A stretch of DNA of 64,000 nucleotides, taken from the NCBI GenBank assembly GCA_964544475.1, contig CAZJBS010000016.1, positions 1 through 64,000 of the forward strand, given 5' to 3'. A program made the translations under genes and the position numbers. This DNA comes from CAZJBS01 sp964544475. Its GTDB lineage: Bacteria; CLD3; SB21. The notes under the pieces are model-generated. The model was not told where the DNA came from. It was given only the letters and a program-made list of their open reading frames with translations, and searched no databases. Positions 55,589 through 64,000 of this stretch are shown piece after piece; the stretch's first letter is position 1, and each line of letters starts with the position of its first letter.

Positions 55589-56380
55589 CTACAGGTTGTC
55601 CACAATGGAGGTGGCCAGAATGCGCCGCATTTCTTCTTCCGGGTTCAGGCGGTTTTCGACGACGAAGTCTTTGAGAATTCTGCCGTCCCGAAACACGACG
55701 TTCCGTTTGGCATACTGGGCGATGTCGGTTTCATGCGTCACGAGAATGATCGTGATACCTTCACCGTTGAGTTTTTGAAATATGGCCATGATTTCGATGC
55801 TGGTTTTGCTGTCCAGGTTGCCGGTGGGTTCGTCCGCCAGAATCATGGATGGGCGGGTGGCCAGGGCCCGCGCAATGGCCACGCGCTGCTGCTGGCCGCC
55901 GGAAAGTTCGTTCGGTTTGTGATCAAATCGTTTGTCCAGGCCGACCGCCTGCAGCGCTTCCAGCGCCCGCTCGTGACGCTCGCGCGATCCGATCCCCTGG
56001 TACAACAACGGTAATTCGACATTTTCAATGGCCGACGTGCGGGACAGGAGATTGAATCCCTGGAACACAAAACCGATCTTGCGGCTCCGGACAATCGCCT
56101 TTTCGTCCTTGGACATCATGGCCACGGGTATGCCGTCCAGTACATATTCACCGGACGACGGCGCATCCAGGCAACCCAGGATGTTCATGAATGTGGATTT
56201 TCCGGAACCGGAGGCGCCCATGATGGCGACAAATTCGCCCTGTTTGATTTCCAGCGACACGCCGCGCAACGCCAGCACATCGACGGATCCCATACGATAC
56301 GTTTTTTTCAGGTTGCGCACCGAAATGAACGCCGGAGCCAGAAGCACATCCGCGGCGGCCGCCTGTTGGATCGTGGTCAT
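55589..56380 (-). CDS. MacB/LolD-type ABC transporter ATP-binding protein
   Basis: A 263-residue ATPase. Walker A is MGASGSGKSTFMNILG, the signature motif is LSGGQQQRVAIARALATRP, Walker B is MILADEPTGNLDS and the switch His is in LVTHETDIAQYAKR. An N-terminal extension of about 15 residues precedes ISVRNLKKTYRMG. It powers the neighbouring permease. Gaps to the adaptor gene (1 nt) and to the permease gene (6 nt) show one operon. Confidence 0.96.
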   Translation of the reverse strand: MTTIQQAAAADVLLAPAFISVRNLKKTYRMGSVDVLALRGVSLEIKQGEFVAIMGASGSGKSTFMNILGCLDAPSSGEYVLDGIPVAMMSKDEKAIVRSRKIGFVFQGFNLLSRTSAIENVELPLLYQGIGSRERHERALEALQAVGLDKRFDHKPNELSGGQQQRVAIARALATRPSMILADEPTGNLDSKTSIEIMAIFQKLNGEGITIILVTHETDIAQYAKRNVVFRDGRILKDFVVENRLNPEEEMRRILATSIVDNL

Positions 56381-56381
56381 G

Positions 56382-57539
56382 TCAATTTTTCGTCTTGAAC
56401 CGAGTGGTGGTATTGGCCGTCGCAGGCCCTGTGGATATACCGGTGATCACCGTCATGCCTTCCTTGACATCGCCGCTTCGGATTTCCGTAAATATCCCGT
56501 CCGTGATACCGGCTTCCACAATCACCGGAAACACACCCGATCCCTCCGGCCGCCACAGCATCGAATTGTTTTTCAGATCGAACCGGTCTCCAAACTGGGA
56601 TGAGAATCTTGTGAACTGGTCCTGGGTCAGGGCCGGTTGGTATCGCAGGGCGGCGCTGGGCACGCGAAGCACATCTTTCCTCGTCTCCACGACAATGGAA
56701 AGGTTGGCCGTCATGCCGGGCAGCAGTTTGCTTTCTTCGTTGCTGGCATCGATAATAACCTCATAACCCACCAGATTCTGGGCAACGATCGGCTGAAGAC
56801 GGATTTGAGCCACTTTGCCCCTGAACTGTTCTTCCGGATACGCGTCCACAAAAAACGTCGCTTCCTGATCGACCTTGACTTTTCCGATGTCGACTTCGTC
56901 GATGACGGCTTCAACCTGGATTTTGGACAAGTCGTTGGCGATCTCAAAGAGGATGGGCGCCTGCAGACTGGCTGCCACCGTCTGGCCGACGTCGACATTT
57001 CTGGAAATCACCACACCGTCGATCGGGGACACGATCGTGGTGTATTGCAGGGATACTTCCGCACGGTGGTAGGCCGCCGTCGCCTGTTTTGCATTGGCCA
57101 CGGCAAGATTGTAATTGGTCGAAGCCTCGTCTTTTTCAGCCTGGGATATCAGTTTGCGTTCATACAACTCCGTGGCCCTCTCCAGCGTTTTTTTCGCCTG
57201 GTCAACCTGGGCCCGCGCCCGCTCCGCACTGGCCTCGGCCTCCAGGAGCTGCGCCTTGAGAAACGTCGGATCAATCTGGGCGATCACATCCCCTTTGCGC
57301 ACTTTGGTGTTGAAATCAGCATGAATCTTCGAAATGGTTCCCGTCACCTGCGTGCCGACCTGCACGCGTGTCACCGGATTGATTTTGCCGGTGGCCGTGA
57401 TAACCAGTGAAACGTCGCCGCGCTGAATCGTTTCAAGGCGGACGTGCTCTTCTTTGCGGCCATTGCCAAAGACCAGATACGACACCACCAAAAGCCCGAC
57501 GGCCCCAAGGGCGATCGCCACCATCGTTTTTCTGTTCAT
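56382..57539 (-). CDS. MacA-type periplasmic adaptor protein
   Basis: The 385-residue membrane-fusion protein has an N-terminal membrane anchor (VAIALGAVGLLVVSYLVFG). A lipoyl half-motif (GDVSLVITATGKINPVTRVQVGTQVTGTISKI) is followed by a coiled-coil hairpin (about residues 95-165), the second lipoyl half (TIVSPIDGVVISRNVDVGQTV) and beta-barrel domains. It links the inner-membrane MacB-type pump to the TolC channel. It starts 20 nt after the TolC-type gene. Confidence 0.95.
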   Translation of the reverse strand: MNRKTMVAIALGAVGLLVVSYLVFGNGRKEEHVRLETIQRGDVSLVITATGKINPVTRVQVGTQVTGTISKIHADFNTKVRKGDVIAQIDPTFLKAQLLEAEASAERARAQVDQAKKTLERATELYERKLISQAEKDEASTNYNLAVANAKQATAAYHRAEVSLQYTTIVSPIDGVVISRNVDVGQTVAASLQAPILFEIANDLSKIQVEAVIDEVDIGKVKVDQEATFFVDAYPEEQFRGKVAQIRLQPIVAQNLVGYEVIIDASNEESKLLPGMTANLSIVVETRKDVLRVPSAALRYQPALTQDQFTRFSSQFGDRFDLKNNSMLWRPEGSGVFPVIVEAGITDGIFTEIRSGDVKEGMTVITGISTGPATANTTTRFKTKN

Positions 57540-57559
57540 ACCGGATTACTCCTGATCCA

Positions 57560-58912
57560 TTACGACCGAATCGTGCCGATGGTTCTTCGGAAACGAGACA
57601 GCTCGATGAAATAATTGTACAAAGCCGTGGTTCGCTCGATGCGGGAATTGGCCAATGAATAATTCGCGTCGGTGATCTCGATCGCCGACCCCACGCCCGT
57701 TTCGAAACGGCCCTCGGCCAGATCGAGATTCTTCTGACCCTGAATGACAATCTTGCCGCTCGCTTTGTATCGCTCCTCGGCATATTTGACGCTGAAATAC
57801 CGGTCCTGGACTTCCTGGATGACGCGCTGGCGAGCGACATTGTACTGCGACGTTGCGGTGCGGATGCCGCCCTGGGCTTCGGCAATATCGGCGCGAACGG
57901 TCAGTCCCTGAAAGATAGGAAATGCAAAGTTCATCCCCACATTATAGCCGACCTGCAGCCGTTGTTTGGTCGGAATCACCTGGTCCTGAACGAGGTACGG
58001 ACCGAGACTGGCCGACGCAGAGATGATGGGATAGTACTGGCTCTTGGCGGCGCTCAACGCCGATCGCCAGGCCTGAATCCGCATCTGGGAGGCTTCGATC
58101 TCCTTGCGCGAACCCAGCGCCAGATTGATCGACTCCTGAAGATTGGCCGCAAAAGGTACGAACGCCGTGTCTGAAGTCAAAAAGTAATCCTGAGGATTGT
58201 CGTTGATTTCGGTAATGCCCATCGCGCTGTTCAGGGTGACTTTGGCGAGACGGGACTTGCCCCGGGCGCTGATCAATTCCAATTCGGCGTTGGCCACCTC
58301 AAGCTCGGCCTTCGACACATCCGATTCCGCCAATTTGCCGACCTCAAAAAAACCCCTGGCGCGCTCCAGGTGTTTGTTCGCCTGGTTTACACGTTCTTCA
58401 TTGATTTCCACGATATGCCGGGCCAACACATAATTGTAGTAGGAAATGTGGACGTTGAGAATGACATCTTCTTCGGTCGTACCCAGGGCGAGTTCGGAGG
58501 CCTTGATGATTTTGTTCTTCGAATCCAACGCCTTATTGGTACGGCCAAAATCATAAATCGGTTGCCGCAACGTCATGCGCACCGACGGCACAAACTTGGC
58601 GCCTTCCGGATCGATCGTCGGTATCGGCGCAAACGAACTGGATGACTGCAGCGCGCTGTTGGTGTAATACGCCCCGGCTTCCATCTGGATTTGCGGAAAC
58701 CGCGACGACAACACCTGCGTGTATTCGGATTCGGCCGTTATAATGGCTCCCTGCGATGATCCGATGGACGGTTGGTTTTGCAATGCGATCTGGACGCAGG
58801 CTTCCAGGGTTAAGCTCTGTCCGGATACCACAATGGATGCATTTTCCTGAGTGTGTCCAGCCAACGCACTGAACATCCCCAGCAGCATACCGACCAAACA
58901 TAGCGATTTCAT
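57560..58912 (-). CDS. TolC family outer-membrane efflux protein
   Basis: The 450-residue protein has a signal peptide (LCLVGMLLGMFSALAGHT) and two repeated helical halves, each with the OEP pattern: LTLEACVQIALQNQPSIGSSQ at residue 37 and NLQESINLALGSRKEIEASQ near 250. It forms the trimeric exit duct for the MacAB-type pump in the same operon. The ATG at 58912 has GGAAC upstream. It heads the four-gene operon with the promoter candidate at 58984-59012. Confidence 0.93.
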   Translation of the reverse strand: MKSLCLVGMLLGMFSALAGHTQENASIVVSGQSLTLEACVQIALQNQPSIGSSQGAIITAESEYTQVLSSRFPQIQMEAGAYYTNSALQSSSSFAPIPTIDPEGAKFVPSVRMTLRQPIYDFGRTNKALDSKNKIIKASELALGTTEEDVILNVHISYYNYVLARHIVEINEERVNQANKHLERARGFFEVGKLAESDVSKAELEVANAELELISARGKSRLAKVTLNSAMGITEINDNPQDYFLTSDTAFVPFAANLQESINLALGSRKEIEASQMRIQAWRSALSAAKSQYYPIISASASLGPYLVQDQVIPTKQRLQVGYNVGMNFAFPIFQGLTVRADIAEAQGGIRTATSQYNVARQRVIQEVQDRYFSVKYAEERYKASGKIVIQGQKNLDLAEGRFETGVGSAIEITDANYSLANSRIERTTALYNYFIELSRFRRTIGTIRS

Positions 58913-58983
58913 ATCGTTCCTTTGTTCAAGGCATGATTCGTCGTCATGGACACCATCAAACATTGTGCCATTCAACGTGCGGG

Positions 58984-59012
58984 AAAATAATGTATAAAAG
59001 CCTGATTATCAA
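58984..59012 (-). promoter_or_regulatory. Promoter candidate for the TolC-MacAB operon
   Basis: Minus strand TTGATA (59007-59012), 17 nt, TATTTT (58984-58989), about 70 nt before the ATG. Confidence 0.55.
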
Positions 59013-59096
59013 ACTCTAACTGCGCTGAAACGGCTGAAAAGGAAGCGGTTTCGTCAATACCGTGTATCTATTTCTCACGGATTCTTTCACACGTGG

Positions 59097-59867
59097 TCAC
59101 ACACCGAACAGCCGGCGTGCATTCTCGGTCGTCCAGGCGGCCACGGTCTCTGGGTTCTCGCCCAGGGATTCGGCGAGACGTTGGGCGGTGAAGCGGACAT
59201 ACGATGGCTCGTTGCGCTGACCCCGGTGCGGGACGGGGGGAAGGAATGGGCAATCGGTTTCGACGAGCAGGCGATCCCGTGGTATCTGCGGCGCCAACGC
59301 CGGTAAGGGCGATTTCTTGTATGTGAGATTGCCGGCAAACGAAATGTGAAATCCGAGTTCAAGCGACTTTTCAAGAAACGGCGCATCGCCCGAGAAACAA
59401 TGCATCACGCCATGGAACAACCGGTCGGTGGCCGCCTGTTCGTCTTGCAGAAAAGTCAGTAGATCGTCATGGGCATCCCTCACATGAATGATCATGGGTT
59501 TCCCGGAAGATGCCGACAGATTCATGAAAAACCTGAACACCTTCTTTTGAAGATCCGGCGGCGACTCCTTCCAATAGTAGTCCAATCCCGTTTCGCCGAC
59601 GCCGACGACTTTTTCATGCCGGACAAGCGCTTCGAAGTCGGCAGTCATGTCGTCCTTCCAATGAATCGCCTCCGTCGGATGGTGACCCACGACCGCGTAA
59701 ACGTCTTCGTAGCGCTCCGCCAGTTCGATGGCGCGCCGGCTGGACGGCAGCGCCGTCCCGATGGTGACGATACGTCCGACGCCCGCGGCCCGGGCGCGCG
59801 CGATCACTTCATCACGATCGGCGTCAAACTGGTCGTAATCCAGATGGGCGTGCGTGTCGACAAGCAT
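59097..59867 (-). CDS. tatD: TatD family metal-dependent DNase
   Basis: The 256-residue hydrolase opens with the metal motif MLVDTHAHLDYDQFDADRD and has VVGHHPTEAIHW, GVGETGLDYYW, MIIHVRDAHDD, GVMHCFSGDA and LLVETDCPFLPPV, all TatD signatures. Relatives have 3'-5' exonuclease or AP-site activity. Its ATG at 59867 is 4 nt after the TamB stop, so both are probably cotranscribed and coupled; the ribosome site lies inside the tamB 3' end. Confidence 0.96.
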   Translation of the reverse strand: MLVDTHAHLDYDQFDADRDEVIARARAAGVGRIVTIGTALPSSRRAIELAERYEDVYAVVGHHPTEAIHWKDDMTADFEALVRHEKVVGVGETGLDYYWKESPPDLQKKVFRFFMNLSASSGKPMIIHVRDAHDDLLTFLQDEQAATDRLFHGVMHCFSGDAPFLEKSLELGFHISFAGNLTYKKSPLPALAPQIPRDRLLVETDCPFLPPVPHRGQRNEPSYVRFTAQRLAESLGENPETVAAWTTENARRLFGV

Positions 59868-59871
59868 GAAA

Positions 59872-62800
59872 TCAATAGTCTTTTCTGAAATAGAGAAGGA
59901 TGTTGATGATGTCTTCCTGCTGGAGGGTTTTGTCCTGCGACGGCTGCTTGTACTCAAATTCAATCGTCTTCTTCCAGGACCGCATGACGGGGATCTTTTT
60001 CAAGAGACTGTCGGCCGAATATTCCAGTGTCACGGTCCGGCCGGAAGATACATCGAGACCGCCTTCGTAACTGACGGACAGATCCTCGTTGATACGCTTC
60101 GCGATTTCGAATTTGGACGATTCACCCGCCGTGCCCTGTACGAACTCCAGCTTCTGCAAGCCGGCTTTGTTGGCCACGACGTTCAGAATCTGATTGATGG
60201 CCACCTGTTTGGCGAAATCGCCCGCCTGGCTCGCTCCGAGTTTGGTGATGTCCTTCGTCTTCACACCGAGCACCAGATAGGAGAGAATGTCCTGCGGTTC
60301 CGACAGTCCGGCCAGGTTCTCGCCGCTGCCGCGTTCGACGGCGGTGATCGCAATGGACGGCTTGAGCAATTTCCCGGACACTTTGATCTGGGCTTCCGAT
60401 GGCGTGATGGTGCCGTCATCGTCCTTGTATTCAAAACGTTTTACGGCAAGAATATCGAGATTCGGATTGACGCCGGGTTCGCCGCTGAATGTAATCACGC
60501 CGCGATCGATGGTAAAGGCCACGTTAAGGTAGGCGTACTTGCCGCCTTTCTTTGTGTTCACGTCACCGGCGATGAAAAAGTCCTCCGAGCCCGGCGGTTT
60601 GGTCACGCCGATTTCTCCGAACAGCGACAGCGTCATTTCAGCGCTTCGAATCGAATTGTCGGAGTTCTCGGGGAGACTGATCATCAGATCCATGTCGAGA
60701 TTCTTGTAGAATTCGGAGGCTTGTTTTTCCGCCGCCTTGTCGCCCTTTCTGGCCGTCGTCACCACCTTGGCTTTGGTCGGATCGACCACCCATATCTCCG
60801 AATTCCGAATTTGCAGATCGCCTTTCACCATCGTGTTGAAGAGGGACGGCGCCGCGACGTCCATTTCGCCGGTGACCTTGGCCGTGTGCAGGTACGACGT
60901 TTCCGATTTCGTATTGATCGGAACAAAATCCGCAAACACCAGATGGAACTGGTACCCGATTTTGTCAACGTTGTTGAAGGCGAAGTTTTTAAGCACATCC
61001 GCCAGATCCACCGTGCCATTGGCGAGCAGGAGCGAATTCGGATCCTTGCCGGATTGCACCATCAGGGTATCGAGGAACACTTTCTCGGGCGTCAACCGCA
61101 CAAACAGTCTCACGTTACGGAACGTCTGCCCCAACGTGCTGCGGGGAAATGTGAGTTGGCCGTCTTCGATCTTCATTTCGCCCTGGATGACCGGCTTTTC
61201 CTTGTTGCCGCTGACTTTCATGTCCAATTTGATTTCACCGCGATTGAGCGTCAGGTTCTTTCCAAAAAAAGCCTGCAAAAACCGAAGATCGATGCCCTCG
61301 GAATGCACGATAAAATTCATCGGCCGGTTCGTGAGACGGTTTTCAACTTCCTTGAACGTGAGATCGAGGGGCAAATAGCCCCCCATCGTCAGCGTTTTGT
61401 CCTTGTTCTGGTTCAGCGTCATGTTGATCTGCAGTTTCCGGTTGAGGTACTGCAAATTGCCGAGGAAATTGTCGTAGACGAATTCCGACGCCTTGCCATT
61501 GGATATGTTCCAGTCGGCGATGATGATCGGTTTCTCAAAACTTCCCTTCAGACTGGCGTTGAGGTTCAACAGGCCTTCGACAACCGACTGGCCGGATCCG
61601 ATCAGGGCGTTGACTCGGGAGAGATCAAGGTCCTTCACTTTGAGATCGAGATTCTGGTCGCCGGACACGTCCACTTTGCCGAATATGGAAATAAAACCCT
61701 TGCCGATATCCATATTGAAAGAACGGATGTCGAAGACGTTTTTTTCCAGATCAAAAGCCAGATCGATCGGATCCTTGTTCTGCCAGTTTTCAACCCATTT
61801 TTCGTAGGAGGAATCGATCACCGCGTCGCCGCCGAGCACCAGCATGACCTCGCGCGTCTTGAGCGTCCGCCCGCCGATGCGCAAGGACAGATTGTCGAGG
61901 AACAACTCCCCTTTCTTTTCATTCTCGAGAACCAACGAACCCTTGAGGTTGGCGTAGGCATTGAGGCTGTCTTCATTGGCGGAAATTTCAAAAGACGTTC
62001 TGTTTTTTTCCTTTGTGATCGACGTCGTAAAATCCCGAACGTGCGTGCCCGCCATGTCCAGGTGATGAGTATACAGCACGATATCGCCGAAAATCGTGCT
62101 GTCGATGGATTTGACATCCGCCCCGCCGGCCAGCCTGCCCGGCAGAATGTTATCAAAATAGTACGTCAGACGTAGCGAGTCCATCCGGATGGTCGAAAAA
62201 ACGAGGTTGGTCAGGTTGACTTCCCCGCTCGTATTCATGCGATCGTAGTTGCCCGTCATTCTGCCGTCAAACCGCAGCTTCAGATTGAGTGTATCTTTGA
62301 GCAGGGTATCCACGCCGATATACCGTTTCAACAGGGAAAAGTCACGCGTGGCAAGACTGTAACTCAAATCGACGCTCGAGTCCAAACCGACCGATCCGCT
62401 GGCCGTGAAACTCGCCAGAGGCGTCGCGATGGTGATTTCGTCCAATTTCACTTTGCCATGGCTTTGTGAGCCGCGCACCGTGAGATTTTCGAGGTCCCGA
62501 TTGAGTATCTTTGATGAATCCGATATCAGGCGGACGGTGCCGGTCGATTTATCCGGATTGAGGCCCTGACCGTCGTACACCAGGGTCAGGTTGATCGAAC
62601 TTTGCATCGAGGTGTCGCCGATGATATCGGCCACGTTGATGTCGCGCAGGCGTGTCTCCAGGTGGTAGGCTTCCGTTGACAGGTTGAATTGACCCTGGCA
62701 ATTGAATTGGCCGGCGCTGGTGCGTCCCTCGAACTTGGACAATTCGGCAACACCGCCCGTCACGTGGGCGTCAATTTCGAAATTTTCGATATCAATGCCG

Positions 62801-64000
62801 AAAAACCGGGACTGACGCAACGTAAGATTGAGATTGCTTCGAAGCGTTTTTGGATCCGTTCCGATACCGTCCGCCAACACACGCCCGTTGATATTCGCGT
62901 ACAGGTCCGCGCGGTCGGCGAATGCGCCAATATTGATGCCTTTGAAAGAGAGGTCGGCCTTGTAGCCCAAAGGGCCCTCTCCGTAGTCCACGCCCGCATA
63001 TCCGCGCAATTCTCCGGCCGAGGTTGTGATGGAGAGATCGGTCAGCAAGACGCCGGCCTCGTCTCCTTTGGCGTGCGTTTCCAGTTCGACCTTGTGAAGG
63101 TCGGGCATGCCGATATCGGCAAAACCGCGGATGTCATCAAGGTGGAATGGGTAGGCCCGGAGGTCCATGTCGTATGACAGCGGCACGCCGTGAGCCGAGT
63201 CCGGCAGGATAACCAGACCAGCCACGAAAAAATCCGTCCGGTCGGTGACCAGCCGGATGCCGCCAATTCGGGCGGAAAGCGTGTCAACGATCTCCGGATG
63301 GGCAGCCTGTTCCGACAACGAACGTGGAAACAACCGTCCGTCCACCTGAACGGAAAGGTTGCGCACTTGCAGGGTGTCGGCTTTCGGCGACGAGGCGTCC
63401 GCCAGGGCAAACGACAATTGTTTTAGATCGATGTGCTGATCGTGATCATCGACGGCCACATGCAGGCGAATCGTCAGACCGGTGGCTGTGCGGCGGAAGG
63501 CGCCAAAATCCAGCGCCACAGTGCCATCGTTCAGGGCCAGTTCTTCAAGCCGTATGGCTATACCGCCGAGCATCGTGGCCATGGAATCGACCGGTTTCGG
63601 AGGCTTCGGCGCCGAGGGCTTCGCGATGGTCGAAAAATTCAAAACACCGGTGGTGTCTGTGACCAGATTCAGATACGGTTTGTCCAACCGGATGGCCTCG
63701 ATCACGACGCGATCATCGAGGATCGCAAGCAGGTCATAGGCGACTTCCAGTCTTTCGAACGACACGAGGATCGAACGGTCCTGCGCCGAGCGCAATTCGC
63801 CGTCTTCGACAACCAGCCGCGTGAAAAAATTGCCGCCAATGGAACCGATGCGCAACGTGGCATTCAACTCGTCATTGACCATGGCGGTCACCCGATCCCT
63901 GAGCAGGTCCTTGAAGACCGGGGTCTGGAAAAACGCCAGCACGAGCCCGACCAGGACAACAACCGAGACGATGGTCCAGAGCAGACTCTTCAGGAGGATT
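59872..64000 (-). CDS. tamB: TamB/DUF490 family translocation and assembly protein, 5' end outside window
   Basis: About 1375 residues are visible and the frame is open to the window edge. The visible start (ILLKSLLWTIVSVVVLVGLVLAFF) is the N-terminal inner-membrane helix, so only a few codons are missing. A very long beta-rich region follows, with the N-terminal AsmA-like part and the C-terminal DUF490 domain (GVITFSGEPGVNPNLDILAV, QDILSYLVLGVKT, VSYEGGLDVSSGRTVTLEYS, ending YFRKDY). TamB forms a lipid-carrying bridge between the two membranes and works with TamA-like Omp85 proteins; one is encoded at 36503 but not adjacent. Confidence 0.92.
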   Translation of the reverse strand, partial: ILLKSLLWTIVSVVVLVGLVLAFFQTPVFKDLLRDRVTAMVNDELNATLRIGSIGGNFFTRLVVEDGELRSAQDRSILVSFERLEVAYDLLAILDDRVVIEAIRLDKPYLNLVTDTTGVLNFSTIAKPSAPKPPKPVDSMATMLGGIAIRLEELALNDGTVALDFGAFRRTATGLTIRLHVAVDDHDQHIDLKQLSFALADASSPKADTLQVRNLSVQVDGRLFPRSLSEQAAHPEIVDTLSARIGGIRLVTDRTDFFVAGLVILPDSAHGVPLSYDMDLRAYPFHLDDIRGFADIGMPDLHKVELETHAKGDEAGVLLTDLSITTSAGELRGYAGVDYGEGPLGYKADLSFKGINIGAFADRADLYANINGRVLADGIGTDPKTLRSNLNLTLRQSRFFGIDIENFEIDAHVTGGVAELSKFEGRTSAGQFNCQGQFNLSTEAYHLETRLRDINVADIIGDTSMQSSINLTLVYDGQGLNPDKSTGTVRLISDSSKILNRDLENLTVRGSQSHGKVKLDEITIATPLASFTASGSVGLDSSVDLSYSLATRDFSLLKRYIGVDTLLKDTLNLKLRFDGRMTGNYDRMNTSGEVNLTNLVFSTIRMDSLRLTYYFDNILPGRLAGGADVKSIDSTIFGDIVLYTHHLDMAGTHVRDFTTSITKEKNRTSFEISANEDSLNAYANLKGSLVLENEKKGELFLDNLSLRIGGRTLKTREVMLVLGGDAVIDSSYEKWVENWQNKDPIDLAFDLEKNVFDIRSFNMDIGKGFISIFGKVDVSGDQNLDLKVKDLDLSRVNALIGSGQSVVEGLLNLNASLKGSFEKPIIIADWNISNGKASEFVYDNFLGNLQYLNRKLQINMTLNQNKDKTLTMGGYLPLDLTFKEVENRLTNRPMNFIVHSEGIDLRFLQAFFGKNLTLNRGEIKLDMKVSGNKEKPVIQGEMKIEDGQLTFPRSTLGQTFRNVRLFVRLTPEKVFLDTLMVQSGKDPNSLLLANGTVDLADVLKNFAFNNVDKIGYQFHLVFADFVPINTKSETSYLHTAKVTGEMDVAAPSLFNTMVKGDLQIRNSEIWVVDPTKAKVVTTARKGDKAAEKQASEFYKNLDMDLMISLPENSDNSIRSAEMTLSLFGEIGVTKPPGSEDFFIAGDVNTKKGGKYAYLNVAFTIDRGVITFSGEPGVNPNLDILAVKRFEYKDDDGTITPSEAQIKVSGKLLKPSIAITAVERGSGENLAGLSEPQDILSYLVLGVKTKDITKLGASQAGDFAKQVAINQILNVVANKAGLQKLEFVQGTAGESSKFEIAKRINEDLSVSYEGGLDVSSGRTVTLEYSADSLLKKIPVMRSWKKTIEFEYKQPSQDKTLQQEDIINILLYFRKDY

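Noticed and set aside
54758..56014. A 418-codon plus-strand frame across the ABC transporter genes
   Set aside because: It crosses two well-supported genes on the other strand, has no ribosome site and no family resemblance.
59854..62175. A 773-codon plus-strand frame opposite tamB
   Set aside because: Same effect of codon bias; the minus-strand TamB has clear domain motifs and the plus translation has none.

Overview
The window is about 64 kb of ordinary bacterial chromosome. It is gene-dense, has moderately high GC, and is read in both directions. The best guess for the host is a member of the FCB superphylum outside classical Bacteroidota, for example an Ignavibacteriota-, Calditrichota- or KSB1-like lineage. 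Evidence for this is: two secreted proteins end in type IX secretion sorting domains with the NFPNPFN motif, there is a DUF3078 outer-membrane protein, a FISUMP-domain protein, a TonB-dependent receptor, Omp85 and TamB proteins, and a FlgD-like Ig C-terminus on a lamin-tail protein. Against Bacteroidota in the strict sense, nearly every promoter I can recognise is a classical sigma-70 type (TTGnnn, 17 nt, TAnnnT) and many genes have good Shine-Dalgarno sites. This placement is inference from gene content only.

Layout. 1-3260 is the str operon on the minus strand (rpsL, rpsG, fusA, start of tuf) with its promoter. 3371-4208 is a small mobile-looking island of palindromic repeats around a broken DUF559 endonuclease-like gene. 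4277-7318 holds a hypothetical gene, htpG and an SRPBCC protein. 7421-9696 holds tRNA-Phe with a partly duplicated 3' end and terminator, then an orphan PduS/PduT pair, the electron-transfer module of a bacterial microcompartment. 9711-16097 holds a CsgG/FISUMP envelope protein behind a perfect palindromic operator, an AI-2E family membrane protein, a coupled BFN-nuclease/Deg-protease pair, and queA. 16190-26128 is a secretome block: a YCF48-type propeller protein, a TonB receptor, a BNR-repeat protein and a giant LVIVD/Ig-repeat protein. 26503-31550 is mostly metabolism: asparaginase, panC, a GlmU-type uridylyltransferase, isocitrate dehydrogenase, mscL and a DUF3078 protein. 31735-34896 is a minus-strand transporter cluster (acyltransferase, MFS, AEC, small membrane protein). 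35050-39843 is a tight four-gene operon (LOG family, YigZ, Omp85, TPR). 39874-45758 holds an alkaline-phosphatase-superfamily enzyme, two small unknown genes, an unusual chemotaxis-type receptor overlapping a divergent murE, and rpsT. 45870-52750 holds a periplasmic ligand-binding/TPR protein, a lamin-tail surface protein, a second HtrA protease and a transaldolase. 52835-58912 holds small accessory genes and a TolC-MacA-MacB type efflux operon. 59097-64000 is TatD plus a very large TamB that runs off the end.

The genes are mostly housekeeping or envelope biogenesis. No phage, CRISPR array, restriction system or complete transposon is visible. The most unusual items are the repeat family whose arm supplies the C-terminal codons of the DUF559 gene, the orphan PduST pair next to a duplicated tRNA end, the membrane-anchored BFN domain coupled to a Deg protease, the MurE homologue lacking the DNPR motif, the six-helix receptor without an obvious sensor domain, and a 22-bp perfect palindrome filling the spacer of a promoter.
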